Below, in pieces: positions 16,381-25,702 of a stretch of 64,000 nt of DNA. Position 1 is the first letter of the stretch; each line of letters starts with the position of its first letter. Below the pieces are notes generated by a model that had not been told where the DNA came from, did no database searches, and saw nothing but the letters and a program-made list of their open reading frames with translations. Source of the DNA: Shumkonia mesophila (lineage in GTDB: Bacteria > Pseudomonadota > Alphaproteobacteria > Rhodospirillales > Shumkoniaceae); NCBI RefSeq assembly GCF_026163695.1, contig NZ_JAOTID010000004.1, positions 186,001 to 250,000 on the forward strand, given 5' to 3'. Made by a program: the position numbers and the translations under genes.

Positions 16381-19300
16381 CTACGCCGTCATCGGCCGCC
16401 CGTCGTCCCTCAGCCACACGTAGAGGGCCGGGATGACCAGCAGGGTCAGCGCCGTCGAGGACGCGAGGCCGAAGACCAGCGAGATGGCGAGGCCCTGGAA
16501 GATGGGGTCGGCCAGGATGAAGGCGGCACCGATCATGGCGGCAACGGCGGTGAGGAAGATCGGCTTGAAGCGGATGGCGCCCGCTTCCAGCAGCACGTCG
16601 CGCAAGGGGGCGCCCGAGCCCTGGCGACCGCGGATGAAATCGACCAGCAGGATCGAGTTCCTGACGATGATGCCGGCCAGCGCGATGAAGCCGATCATCG
16701 AGGGGGCGGAGAAGGGCGCCGAGAACAGCCAGTGGCCGAAGACGATGCCGATCAGGGTCAGCGGCACCGGGGCCAGGATGACGAGCGGCAGCTTGAAGCT
16801 GCCGAACTGCGCCACCACCAGCAGGTAGATGGCGAGGATGGCCACGCCGAAGGCCGCCCCCATGTCGCGGAAGGTGACATAGGTGATTTCCCACTCGCCG
16901 TCCCACAGCAGCGTGGAGGTGGACTCGTCGGCCGGCTGGCCGTGATAGGCGACGGCGGGCGGGCCGCCCGGACCCCAGTCCATCTTGGCGATTTCGTCCT
17001 CGACGGCCAGCATGCCGTAGATGGGGGCCTCGAAGCGGCCGGCCAGTTCCGCGGTCACCATCTCGGCGAAGTGGCCGTTGTGGCGGAAGATCGGATAGCT
17101 GGCCCGCTCGCGGCTCATGCGCACGACGTCGCCCAGTTCCACGTTGGCGCCGGTGTCGGCCGCCGGTCCCGGCGCCTCGACGGGGGTGGAGAGGATGCGC
17201 TCGCCGGGGGCGAGGCCGGATTTCGGCAGCCGGACGGCGATCTCGACCGGGTTGCGGCCGTCGCCGCGATGGGAATAGCCGACCGAGACGCCGGACAGCA
17301 GGGCGTCCAGGGTGTCGTAGACGTCCTCTTCCTGGGCGCCGTGGAATTCCAGGTTCTCCTCGTCGATGCGGAAATGCAGCCGTTCGGGCGGCACGCCGAA
17401 GGAATCGTCGGCGTCGACCACGAAGTCGACCTTCTCGAAGGCCTGGCGCACCTTGGCGGCCACCTGGCGCCGCGTTTCGGGGTCGGGGCCGTAGATCTCG
17501 GCCAAAAGGGTTGCGAGCACCGGCGGCCCCGGCGGCACCTCGACCACCTTGACCGTGGTGCCGGGGGGGACGGCCAAGCCGGCCAGGCGCCCGCGCACGT
17601 CGAGCGCCACGGCGTGGCTGGCCCGATCGCGCGCCGCCTTGGGGGCGAGGTTGATCTGAAGGTCGCCCTGCTCGGCCCCTTCGCGGATGTAGTAGTGGCG
17701 GACCAGGCCGTTGAAGTTGAACGGCATCGAGGTGCCGACGTAGGCCTGGATGCCGGTCAGTTCGGGCAGGTCCCCGAGGCGCGAGGCGGCGGCCATCAGG
17801 ACGCGTTCGGTGGCCTCGAGGCTCGATCCCTCGGGCAGGTCGACCACCACCTGCACCTCGGACTTGTTGTCGAAGGGCAGCAGCTTCACCGTCACGTGCT
17901 GGGTGAGGAAGGCCAAGCACACCAGCGCGGTCGCCGCCCCGGTGAGGCCGAGGAAGAGGATCGAGCGCTTGCGGCCCTTCAGCATCGGCGCCGCGACCAG
18001 GCGGTAGAACCGGCCCATGACGCCGACGGTTTCTTCGTGATGGGCGGCCGCCCGGCGGCGCGACACCTTCAACAGCAGCCACGGCGTGATGACGACGGCG
18101 ACGAAGAAGGAAAAGACCATGGCGGCCGAGGCGTTGGCCGGGATCGGGCTCATGTAGGGGCCCATCAGGCCGGAGACGAACATCATCGGCAGCAGGGCGG
18201 CGACGATGGTCAGCGTCGCCACGATGGTCGGGTTGCCGACCTCGGCCACCCCCTCGATGGCGCCCTCGATCAGGCTCTTGCGGCCGGGCATGGCCCAATG
18301 GCGCACGATGTTCTCGACCACCACGATGGCGTCGTCGACCAGGATGCCGATGGAGAAGATCAGCGCGAACAGGCTGACCCGGTTGATGGTGTAGCCCATC
18401 AGCCAGGAGGCGAAGAGGGTGAGCAGGATGGTGGTCGGGATGACGACAAGAACCACCGAGCCGGCCCGCCAGCCCAGCACCAGCGTGATCAGCAGCACGA
18501 TGGAGACGGTGGCGAGCCCCAAGTGGAAAAGCAGCTCGTCGGCCTTCTCGCTGGCGGTTTCGCCATAGTCGCGCGTCACCGTGACGGTGACGTCGGCGGG
18601 GATCAGGGAACCGCGCACCAGTTCCAGGCGCTCCAGGATCTGCTCGGCGACGATCACCGCGTTGGCGCCCTTGCGCTTGGCCAACGCCAGCGTCACGGCG
18701 GGCAGCGGGACCAGGGTGCCGTCCGCCCCCTTGACCATGTGCCAGGCCCGGTGCTCGTCCGGCCGGCCGCCGATGACGACGTCGGCGACGTCCTTGACGT
18801 AGACCGGGCGGCCGTCGCGGGTGGTGATCAGCAAAAGCCCGATGTCGGGGATGCCCTGCAGCGTCTGCCCCGCCACCGCCTCGATGGAGCGGTCGGCGTC
18901 GCGCAGGCGGCCGACGACGAAGGAGCGGTTGGCGTTCTTCACCTTCCCGACCAGTTGATTGAGGGTGACGCCGTAGAGCGCCAGCCGCTCGGGGTCGGGC
19001 TCGACGCGGATCTGGTCGGGGCGGCCGCCGACGATGAAGGAGCGCCCGACGTCCTCGATCTTGATCAGTTCGTGCTTCAGTTCCTCGGCGACGTGATAGA
19101 GGCCGTTGTCGGTCCAGCGGGCGGCCGCCTCGGGCTTCGGCGCCAGCGTGAGAGTGACGATGGGCACGTCGTTGATGCCGCGCCCGACGATGAGGGGCTC
19201 GGGGATGCCGATCGGGATCTGGTCGAGATGGGCGCGGATTTCCTGGTGGACGCGCAGGATGGCGCGGTCGGCGTCGGTGCCGACGAAGAAGCGCGCCGTG

Positions 19301-19587
19301 ACCATGACGCGGTCGTCGACCGTCTGCGAATAGACGTGCTCGACCTCGTCGATGCCCTTGACGATGTCCTCCAAGGGCTTGGTCACCAACTCCACCGCGT
19401 CGGGGGCCTTCAGCCCGTCGGTGCGGACCAGCACGTCGACCATCGGCACGCTGATCTGCGGCTCCTCCTCGCGGGGCAGCAGCAGCAGCGCCATGGTGCC
19501 CAAGGCCAGCGCCGCCAGCAGCAGCAGCGGCGTCAGCGGCGAGCCGATGAAGGATCGCGTCAGGACCCCGGAAACGCCCAGCCTCAT
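16381..19587 (-). CDS. RND efflux transporter permease
   Basis: 1068 aa, full-length RND (AcrB/MexB superfamily). First TM helix at residues about 12-37, large periplasmic loop, then TM2-6 with the paired aspartates of the proton relay in GILVDDAIVVVENI, a second periplasmic loop, and TM8-12 ending in LLVIPALYVWLRDDG. Exports substrates across the envelope with the adaptor encoded just upstream; no outer-membrane channel gene is present. The ATG overlaps the adaptor stop by 4 bp (ATGA), so translation is coupled. Substrate class (drug, metal, lipid, sulfur compound) is not determined. Its last 222 bp are duplicated at 14902. Confidence 0.93.
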   Translation of the reverse strand: MRLGVSGVLTRSFIGSPLTPLLLLAALALGTMALLLLPREEEPQISVPMVDVLVRTDGLKAPDAVELVTKPLEDIVKGIDEVEHVYSQTVDDRVMVTARFFVGTDADRAILRVHQEIRAHLDQIPIGIPEPLIVGRGINDVPIVTLTLAPKPEAAARWTDNGLYHVAEELKHELIKIEDVGRSFIVGGRPDQIRVEPDPERLALYGVTLNQLVGKVKNANRSFVVGRLRDADRSIEAVAGQTLQGIPDIGLLLITTRDGRPVYVKDVADVVIGGRPDEHRAWHMVKGADGTLVPLPAVTLALAKRKGANAVIVAEQILERLELVRGSLIPADVTVTVTRDYGETASEKADELLFHLGLATVSIVLLITLVLGWRAGSVVLVVIPTTILLTLFASWLMGYTINRVSLFALIFSIGILVDDAIVVVENIVRHWAMPGRKSLIEGAIEGVAEVGNPTIVATLTIVAALLPMMFVSGLMGPYMSPIPANASAAMVFSFFVAVVITPWLLLKVSRRRAAAHHEETVGVMGRFYRLVAAPMLKGRKRSILFLGLTGAATALVCLAFLTQHVTVKLLPFDNKSEVQVVVDLPEGSSLEATERVLMAAASRLGDLPELTGIQAYVGTSMPFNFNGLVRHYYIREGAEQGDLQINLAPKAARDRASHAVALDVRGRLAGLAVPPGTTVKVVEVPPGPPVLATLLAEIYGPDPETRRQVAAKVRQAFEKVDFVVDADDSFGVPPERLHFRIDEENLEFHGAQEEDVYDTLDALLSGVSVGYSHRGDGRNPVEIAVRLPKSGLAPGERILSTPVEAPGPAADTGANVELGDVVRMSRERASYPIFRHNGHFAEMVTAELAGRFEAPIYGMLAVEDEIAKMDWGPGGPPAVAYHGQPADESTSTLLWDGEWEITYVTFRDMGAAFGVAILAIYLLVVAQFGSFKLPLVILAPVPLTLIGIVFGHWLFSAPFSAPSMIGFIALAGIIVRNSILLVDFIRGRQGSGAPLRDVLLEAGAIRFKPIFLTAVAAMIGAAFILADPIFQGLAISLVFGLASSTALTLLVIPALYVWLRDDGRPMTA

Positions 19588-20600
19588 CGCCCCGCCTCCG
19601 GCCCGACCAGCACGTCGCCGTCCTTGAGGCCCGAGAGGACCTCGACGTTGCCGGCGATGGCCTGGCCGACCTGCACCACGGTGTCGCCGACGTCTTTCAG
19701 CCGCGCATAGGTGACGCCGTAGCGCTGGAACAACAGGTTGGCCGGCACGGTGAAGGTCTGGCGGGTGCCGGTCGAGACGTAGACGGGCACCCGTTCGCCG
19801 ACGAAATAGTTGCCGAGTCCCGCGACCTCGACGTCGGCCATCACGCGGCCCTGCTCCATCTCGGGATAGACTTGGCGGATGCGCCCGGCGCGCGTCGGGT
19901 CGGCGGACGGCTGGGCGGTCGCCCCCAGCCCGCGATGGCCGACCAGCACGGCTTGGCCCTCGTGGATGTAGCGGGCGTGGCGCTCGGGAAGCTGCATGCG
20001 CAGGATGTAGGCCTCGGCGGTCAGGGTGGCCACCACGTCGCCGGCCTGCACGTTGGTGCCGCGCGTCACGTTGACCTTGAGCACGCGGCCCTCGGACGGC
20101 GCCAGGACGGCGCCTTCGACCTGCTGCTGGGAAACGACGTCGCGTTCCGAGCGCATGGCGGCGAGCTGGCGGGTGGCGACATTGAGATTGGTTTCCGCCT
20201 CGTCGTAGCGGGCCTTGGCCACCGTGCCGTTCTGCCACAGTTCGCGCACCCGATCGAAGACCGCCTTGGCGTTGACCCGCTGGGCCTCGAGCGACTGGAT
20301 GCGCGATTCCAGCGCCTCGATCTGCAGATTAAGCTTGGGGTCGGTGACCAGCGCGATCCTCTGGCCGCGCTCGACCGGCGTGCCCTCGGTGACGAGAAGT
20401 TCGGAAATCGTGCCGCCGATGCGGGTGCGCGCCGAGGCGACGCGCACGCTTTCCACCGTCGCGAACACCGCCTTCAGATCCTCGACGGGACCAAGCTTCG
20501 CCGTGAACTCCGAGGGCGACGACTGGGCGCGCGCCGGCCAAGCCAGAAGGCCGCCGGCCGCGGCAAGGACCAGAAGACGGAAAAACGATTGGCGCAGCAT
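19584..20600 (-). CDS. RND periplasmic adaptor (membrane fusion protein)
   Basis: 338 aa from the ATG at 20600 (AAAGGGG upstream). Signal peptide MLRQSFFRLLVLAAAGGLLAWPARA. The order is split biotinyl-lipoyl domain (ISELLVTEGTPVERGQRIALV and LAPSEGRVLKVNV) around an alpha-hairpin (about residues 85-150), then a beta-barrel and membrane-proximal domain (VEVLSGLKDGDVLVGPEAG). No lipobox cysteine. Works with the downstream RND permease. The intergenic region upstream carries an AT-rich inverted repeat. Confidence 0.92.
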   Translation of the reverse strand: MLRQSFFRLLVLAAAGGLLAWPARAQSSPSEFTAKLGPVEDLKAVFATVESVRVASARTRIGGTISELLVTEGTPVERGQRIALVTDPKLNLQIEALESRIQSLEAQRVNAKAVFDRVRELWQNGTVAKARYDEAETNLNVATRQLAAMRSERDVVSQQQVEGAVLAPSEGRVLKVNVTRGTNVQAGDVVATLTAEAYILRMQLPERHARYIHEGQAVLVGHRGLGATAQPSADPTRAGRIRQVYPEMEQGRVMADVEVAGLGNYFVGERVPVYVSTGTRQTFTVPANLLFQRYGVTYARLKDVGDTVVQVGQAIAGNVEVLSGLKDGDVLVGPEAGR

Positions 20601-20645
20601 GGCAGACCCCTTTCTCAGGCGCTTCCCGAATGCGACCCGCAAAAT

Positions 20646-20661
20646 ATTAGTATTTGCTAAT
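20646..20661. promoter_or_regulatory. AT-rich inverted repeat, candidate ArsR-family operator
   Basis: ATTAG-TATTTG-CTAAT sits in the 126-bp divergent region between the RND adaptor gene and the DUF2892 gene, in an AT-rich patch (20640-20690). Size, AT-richness and position match operators of ArsR-family sensors such as BigR/SqrR. No regulator gene is adjacent; one ArsR gene is at 39.3 kb. Confidence 0.4.
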
Positions 20662-20726
20662 TTAGAAAGCCCACACATATTTAGGGCCGCGAGTCCGCAT
20701 TGCAACCCGACCCCATGGAGGAAACC

Positions 20727-20930
20727 ATGTCGATCGACCGCATCGTTCTAGCTTTCGCCGGTTTCGTCGTTTTGGCAAGCCTGGGCCTTGCCCTGGTCCA
20801 CCATCAGAACTGGCTGTGGCTGACCGCCTTCGTCGGCGCCAACCTGTTCCAGGCCGCCTTCACCGGCTTCTGCCCGCTGGCCATCGTCCTCAAGAAAATC
20901 GGCGCCCGGCCGGGACAGGCATTTTCCTGA
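20727..20930 (+). CDS. DUF2892 / YgaP-like transmembrane protein
   Basis: 67 aa with two hydrophobic helices ([19 protein letters not shown] and the [20 protein letters not shown] segment) and the conserved [12 protein letters not shown] with a single cysteine, diagnostic of the DUF2892 membrane domain found at the C-terminus of the rhodanese YgaP. ATG preceded by TGGAGG. Such proteins are often near sulfur or persulfide metabolism genes; here it is divergent from an RND pump. Confidence 0.85.
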   Translation: MSIDRIVLAFAGFVVLASLGLALVHHQNWLWLTAFVGANLFQAAFTGFCPLAIVLKKIGARPGQAFS

Positions 20931-20953
20931 GGGCGAACGCCTCTGTTCTTTTT

Positions 20954-21043
20954 CGTCATTCCCGCGAATGCGGGAATCCAGGGCCAGCGACGAGACGGCG
21001 GCCCTGGATTCCGGGTTCGCCCTGCGGGCGCCCCGGAATGACG
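20954..21043. repeat. GTCATTCCCGCG-type palindromic repeat
   Basis: Left module CGTCATTCCCGCGAATGCGG, right module degenerate (CCGGGTTCGCCC..CCCGGAATGACG). Lies between DUF2892 and the nitrilase gene, near the end of the former. Confidence 0.75.
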
Positions 21044-21132
21044 ATAGACCCCCCGCCCCCAATTGGACGGGGGCGTGACATCGCACCAAGAAGCCCTTAC
21101 ATCATGCGGATGCAGGATAAGGGCCGAACGCG

Positions 21133-21936
21133 ATGCGGGTTTCGCTGATCCAGATGAACGCCGGCGACGACAAGGCGGCCAACCACAAGAAGGCCGCCCA
21201 GCTGATCGCCGAGGCGGTGGCTTCCGACAGGCCGGACATGGTGGTCCTGCCCGAGATGTTCGCCTATCACGGCATGACCAGCCAGGGCCGCCGCGCCGCC
21301 GCCGAGCCCATCCCCGGCGGCGAAACCTACACCTTCCTGCGCGAGCAGGCGGTGGGCCACGGCATCCTGGTGCATGGCGGCAGCTTCATCGAGCAGGACG
21401 GCGAGCGCATCTTCAACACCACCGTCGCCTTCGGGCGCACCGGCGAGGAACTGGCCTGCTATCGCAAGATCCATCTCTTCGACGTCACCACCCAGGACGG
21501 CCGGGAATACAGGGAATCCGCCGTCTACTCGCCGGGCGGCACCGTCGTCGCCTATGACGCCGGGGGCTTGAGGATCGGCTGCTCGATCTGCTACGACCTG
21601 CGCTTCCCCGAGCTTTACCAGGCGCTCGCCCAGGCCGCCGCCCAGGTGCTGATGGTGCCGGCCGCCTTCACGCTTTTGACCGGCAAGGATCATTGGGAGG
21701 TGCTGCTCAGGGCCCGGGCCATCGAGACCGAATGCTACGTCGTGGCCCCCGCCCAGTGGGGGCCGTACCCCAACGACAAGGGGGCGAGCTACGGCCATTC
21801 GATGATCGTCGATCCGTGGGGCCAGGTTCTCTGCCGCATCCCCGAGGGCGACGGCTTCGCCACCGCCCGTCTCGACCCCGTCTACCTCGACACCGTGCGG
21901 CGCCGCATCCCCGTCGCCCACCACAAGGTGCTGTAG
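21133..21936 (+). CDS. Carbon-nitrogen hydrolase (NIT1/NIT2-like amidase)
   Basis: 267 aa, the family length. The catalytic triad is visible: Glu in VVLPEMFAY, Lys in CYRKIHLFD, and Cys in the IGCSICYDLRFPELYQ signature. This subgroup includes omega-amidase and deaminated-glutathione amidase, which clear side products of transamination; the assignment to either is tentative. Cytoplasmic. Start at ATG 21133 with AAGGG upstream. Stands alone, followed by a repeat element. Confidence 0.92.
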   Translation: MRVSLIQMNAGDDKAANHKKAAQLIAEAVASDRPDMVVLPEMFAYHGMTSQGRRAAAEPIPGGETYTFLREQAVGHGILVHGGSFIEQDGERIFNTTVAFGRTGEELACYRKIHLFDVTTQDGREYRESAVYSPGGTVVAYDAGGLRIGCSICYDLRFPELYQALAQAAAQVLMVPAAFTLLTGKDHWEVLLRARAIETECYVVAPAQWGPYPNDKGASYGHSMIVDPWGQVLCRIPEGDGFATARLDPVYLDTVRRRIPVAHHKVL

Positions 21937-21939
21937 GGC

Positions 21940-22059
21940 CCCTCTCCCTCGCCGCTCCGTGGGGGCGGAGAGGGCCGGGGTGAGGTGGGGAACTCCACGG
22001 CCTGCCCACCTCACCCGGCGCTTCGCGCCACCCTCTCCCCCCTCAAAGGGCGGAGAGGG
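21940..22059. repeat. CCCTCTCCGCC / GGCGGAGAGGG intergenic repeat
   Basis: Third full copy of the 120-bp element, located between the convergent nitrilase and CDF transporter genes, consistent with terminator use in both directions. Confidence 0.85.
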
Positions 22060-22069
22060 TTTGTTCTTT

Positions 22070-23009
22070 CTACCGTTCCGCCCGTTCGGCCGGGACCACG
22101 CTTTCGGGGTCGGCGTGGATCAGGATGTCGGCGTTGGGATAGGCCCCCGCCAGGGCCCGCTCGACGGCCTCGACGACGTCGTGGGCCTCCTTGAGCGGCA
22201 GGTCGTCGGCCAGTTCGACGTGAAGCTGCATGAAGAGGCTGAGCCCCGAGGAGCGGGTGCGGATGGCGTGCACGCCGCGCACGCCCTTGCAGTCGCAGGC
22301 CAGGCCGCGGATGCGCTCGCGGTCGTCGTCGGGAAGTTCCTTGTCCATCAGGATGTCGAGCGCCCGCGTTCCGATCCGCCACGCCCCCCACATGATGTAG
22401 GCGGCGATGCCGATGGCGAACAGCGGATCGGCGGCCGGCCAGCCGAAGCCGGTGGTCACCGCCAGCGACACCATGACGCTGCCGTTGACCAGGATGTCGT
22501 TCTGGTAATTGAGCGACTCGGCGCCGATGGCCACCGATCCCGTCCTGCGCACGACAAAGCGCTGGAAAAGGACGAGGGCGCCGCTGAGAACCATGCCCAT
22601 GGTCATGACGGCGTAGCCGACCTCGGTGTTGGCGAGTTCGACCGGAAACAGCAGCCGCTGGACGGCCTGGACCAGGACGAAGACGCCCGATCCGAAAACG
22701 AAGGCGGACTGGCCCAATCCCCCTAGGGATTCGGCCTTGCCGTGTCCGAAGCGATGGTCGTGGTCGGCCGGCTGCGTGGCGTGGCGGACGGCCAGGAAGC
22801 TTAAGCCCGAAGCGCCGACGTCGAGCATCGAGTCGACCAGCGTGGACAGCAGGCTGACCGAATCGGTGGCCAGCCAGGCCCCCAGCTTGGCGAACGTCAG
22901 GATGCCGGCCACCGACAGCGATGCATAGGTCGCCCACCGCATCAATGTCCCGGATCGCTGGATCAAACCCGATCCGCCGTTGCCGACATCTTTCGCTGGC
23001 GCCGCCATG
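22070..23009 (-). CDS. Cation diffusion facilitator (FieF-like metal exporter)
   Basis: 312 aa aligned along its length with E. coli FieF: six TM helices then a ferredoxin-like C-terminal domain (GVRGVHAIRTRSSG, ADILIHADPESVVP). The TM2 metal ligands are kept as VDSMLD, and HRFGHGKAE follows. In TM5 the FieF His-Tyr-Gln-Ser-Asp motif reads Asn-Tyr-Gln-Asn-Asp (NYQNDILVN), so the usual transport-site histidine is asparagine. Proton-coupled export of a divalent cation (Fe, Zn, Mn, Co or Cd) is the family role; the altered ligand suggests changed selectivity. ATG at 23009 has GAGGAGG; 6 bp after pdxH, so an operon. Confidence 0.93.
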
Positions 23010-23015
23010 GCCTCC

Positions 23016-23594
23016 TCACGGAAACAGGTTTTGGGTTTGCCAAGCCCCGTCGGTTCGCTGGAACACCAGGCGATTGTGCAGGCGGAACGGCCGATCCTCC
23101 CAGAATTCGATCCGTTCCGGCACCACCCGGAAGCCCGACCAGAATTCCGGCCGCGGCACCGTGCCGACGTGGAACTTGGCGGCGAACTGCGCCACCCGGC
23201 CTTCCAGGGCGAAGCGACCGTCCAGCGGCTGGGACTGCTTGGACGCCCAGGCGCCGATCTGGCTGCCGCGATCGCGCGACGCGAAATAGGCATCGGCCTC
23301 GGCGGCGTCGACCGGGGAAACCGGCCCCTCGACGTTGACCTGCTTGCGCAGCGTCTTCCAGTGGAAACAGAGGCCGACCCGCGGGTTGGCCGCCAGCTGT
23401 TGGCCCTTGCGGCTGGTGAGGTTGGTGTAGAAGACGAATCCGCGCTCGTCGACGCCCTTCAGAAGGACCATGCGCACGCTGGGCCGGCCCTCGGCGTCGG
23501 CGGTGGCGAGCGCCATGGCGTTGGGATCGTTGGGTTCGCTCTTCTCGGCGTCGGCCAGCCACTGCCTGAACAGGCCGAAGGGATCGTTCGTCAC
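23016..23594 (-). CDS. pdxH: Pyridoxamine 5'-phosphate oxidase
   Basis: 192 aa from a GTG at 23594; a reading from the ATG at 23654 adds 20 atypical residues. Typical start [15 protein letters not shown]-binding RMVLLKG and YTNLTSRKG, and the C-terminal PNPOx dimerisation segment [18 protein letters not shown]-dependent oxidation of PNP or PMP to pyridoxal 5'-phosphate, the last step of vitamin B6 synthesis and salvage. Cytoplasmic homodimer. First gene of an operon with the CDF transporter. Confidence 0.95.
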   Translation of the reverse strand: MTNDPFGLFRQWLADAEKSEPNDPNAMALATADAEGRPSVRMVLLKGVDERGFVFYTNLTSRKGQQLAANPRVGLCFHWKTLRKQVNVEGPVSPVDAAEADAYFASRDRGSQIGAWASKQSQPLDGRFALEGRVAQFAAKFHVGTVPRPEFWSGFRVVPERIEFWEDRPFRLHNRLVFQRTDGAWQTQNLFP

Positions 23595-23780
23595 GGCGGC
23601 GGTATCTCCATCAACGGTGCGATGCGCGCCACCATAAAGCTGCCATGATGGCATGCCAATGGATCTGTGCCCCGCAGACTATTGTGCCGGCCGCATGCCC
23701 TGACATATCTATAGGGGCCGGTGGGAGACGGGGAAGTTCTGTTGGTGCCAGATTGGCAAATGTTCGACCGGAGGAATGAC

Positions 23781-24257
23781 ATGACGTCGAAAAAGGTTTT
23801 GGTTCTGGCGCTTGCCACCGTGATGGTGGCGGCTTCGGGCTGTGCCGACTACCAGAACCGTCCCAGGCAGACCGGCGGCGCGCTGATCGGCGCCGCAGCC
23901 GGCGGTTTGGCCGGATCGCAATTCGGCGGCGGTTCGGGACAGCTGGCGGCGACGGCGGTCGGCGTTCTGCTTGGCGGCCTGCTCGGCAGCGAAGTCGGCA
24001 AAAGCATGGACGACGTGGACCGCATCCGCGCCACGCAGGCCAGCGAGCAGGCGCTCAACACCGGGCAGACGATTCGCTGGGAGAACGCCAACACCGGCAA
24101 TTCCGGCGCGGTCATCCCGGTGCGCAGCGGCACCGACACGCAGACCGGCGCGCTGTGCCGCGAGTACCAGCAGACGGTCACCGTCGGCGGCAAACAGGAA
24201 CAGGCTTACGGAACCGCCTGCCGGCAGGCCGACGGCTCGTGGAAGGTCGTCAACTGA
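23781..24257 (+). CDS. 17 kDa surface-antigen-family lipoprotein
   Basis: 158 aa. Lipoprotein signal MTSKKVLVLALATVMVAASGC with a lipobox ending Ala-Ser-Gly-Cys22. A glycine-zipper segment follows (GGALIGAAAGGLAGSQFGGG, LLGGLLGSEVGKSMDD), then a C-terminal domain with CREYQQTVTVGGKQEQAYGTACRQADGSW, the hallmark of the Rickettsia 17 kDa antigen / RT0821-Lpp0805 family (only partly quoted here). Outer-membrane lipoprotein of unknown role. ATG 23781 behind GGAGGAAT. Confidence 0.9.
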   Translation: MTSKKVLVLALATVMVAASGCADYQNRPRQTGGALIGAAAGGLAGSQFGGGSGQLAATAVGVLLGGLLGSEVGKSMDDVDRIRATQASEQALNTGQTIRWENANTGNSGAVIPVRSGTDTQTGALCREYQQTVTVGGKQEQAYGTACRQADGSWKVVN

Positions 24258-24278
24258 TCGGGCGGCCGCGTCCGCCCG

Positions 24279-25604
24279 TCATTCGACGTCCCGCTTGACC
24301 GCCGGCCGAGGTCCCTCGCCCTTCGCCGCATCCGAACCGCCGAGCAGATCCCGCAGGGATGTGCTGGCGGCCTCTTTTTGCGCCTGGGCCATGACGGCCA
24401 GTTCGTCCGCCAATCGCGCCCGCCAGGCCGGCGGGCGCGATTCGGCGTTCGCCGGCTGGATCGCCACGTCCAGGAACAGCATGAAATCGTAGAGCGTGAC
24501 GCCCGACAGGTCGCCGACCAGCACCCAGCCGTGGCGCTCGGTGCGATCGGCGTAGCCGTGGCGCTGGAAGGCCAGAAGCAGCCGGTCGACGGTGGCGCCG
24601 TCGAGGCCGCTGGCCTCGAGGATGTCGTTGCGCGACATCCCCCGCCCCGCGTTGCCCGCGTTGCGCAGCATCGACAGCACTTCCAGCCCGGCGATCAGCC
24701 GCCGCCCGCAATCGACCGGCCCGGTCGCCTCGCGGACGCCCACGCGCCATTCTCCGGAGACCGCCACCAGACTGGCCCCCATGAGGACGACGACCCACGA
24801 CAGGTACATCCAGACCAGGAAGATCGGCACGGCCGAGACCGCCCCGTAAACATGCTGATAGGTCGGAAAGTTGGCGACGTAGAAGCCAAAGCCCGCGCGC
24901 AGGGCGGAGAACAGCACGCCGGCGACGAGTCCGCCCATGAAGGCATCGCACAGGCGGACTCGGCGATTGGGAACGACCCAATAGCAGAGCGTCAATGCCA
25001 CGACCATGATGACGGTCGGCACGGTGCTGCTCAGGATGGCGACGGAGTCGGGCACGGCGTCCGCTCCCACCCATCGGGTCAGGGCGAAAAAGTAGGTGCT
25101 GAGCGAGAGGCTGGCCCCCAGCAACAGGGGCCCCAGGGTGATCAGCGCCCAGAACACCAGCAGGCGAGGCGCCAGCGCGCGGGTTCTGCCGACCCGGAAA
25201 ATGGCGTTGAGGTCGGCCTCGATGGTTCCCAGCAGCAGAATGGCGGTCACCGCCAGGCCGACGATGCCGAAGGCGGTCAGGCGGGCGGCGTTCTCGACAA
25301 ACTTGTCGAAATAGTCCTTGAGGGTATCGGCCGACTGCGGCAGGAAATTGGAAAAAAGGACGTCCTGGAACTGGTAACGGATGCCCTCGAACACCGGGAA
25401 GGCCGCCAGCATCGAAAAGCCGATGGCGGTCAAGGGCACGACCGCCAGCAGCGACGTGTAGCTCAAGGATGCCGACATCCGAAAGCATCCCTCCTCGTCG
25501 AACCGTCGCCACACCAGGGCGGCCAGGCGCGCGGCCCCGCCGGCCATCGCCGGGACGCGGCCCGGCCTGCGATTGGCGAAATCTTCCGGGGCCGGCTCCT
25601 TCAT
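24279..25604 (-). CDS. YihY/BrkB-family membrane protein
   Basis: 441 aa from the ATG at 25604, chosen because GGAGAGGGG directly precedes it; an ATG four codons upstream has no binding site. About six TM helices carry the family landmarks SLSYTSLLAVVPL, YQHVYGAVSAVPIFLVWMYL and WVVVLMGA. The C-terminal 170 residues form a cytoplasmic winged-helix-like region (NDILEASGLDGATVDRLL) followed by a charged tail. Members were once called RNase BN, which is now considered wrong; true function unknown. Confidence 0.88.
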   Translation of the reverse strand: MKEPAPEDFANRRPGRVPAMAGGAARLAALVWRRFDEEGCFRMSASLSYTSLLAVVPLTAIGFSMLAAFPVFEGIRYQFQDVLFSNFLPQSADTLKDYFDKFVENAARLTAFGIVGLAVTAILLLGTIEADLNAIFRVGRTRALAPRLLVFWALITLGPLLLGASLSLSTYFFALTRWVGADAVPDSVAILSSTVPTVIMVVALTLCYWVVPNRRVRLCDAFMGGLVAGVLFSALRAGFGFYVANFPTYQHVYGAVSAVPIFLVWMYLSWVVVLMGASLVAVSGEWRVGVREATGPVDCGRRLIAGLEVLSMLRNAGNAGRGMSRNDILEASGLDGATVDRLLLAFQRHGYADRTERHGWVLVGDLSGVTLYDFMLFLDVAIQPANAESRPPAWRARLADELAVMAQAQKEAASTSLRDLLGGSDAAKGEGPRPAVKRDVE

Positions 25605-25702
25605 CCCCCTCTCCATTTCCGCGAATGCACGACGCGTTCACCGAGTATACGCCGAAACGGTGACGCGCCGGAAACCGGGGAAACGGGATCGTTTATTTCG
25701 GG

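Noticed and set aside
16732-19710. 992-codon plus-strand frame opposite the RND gene
   Set aside because: Low-complexity Asp/His/Gly composition and no start signal; the minus strand encodes a clear RND pump.
24279-25604. Naming the YihY gene RNase BN
   Set aside because: RNase BN activity belongs to the unrelated RNase Z/ElaC family; YihY is a membrane protein.
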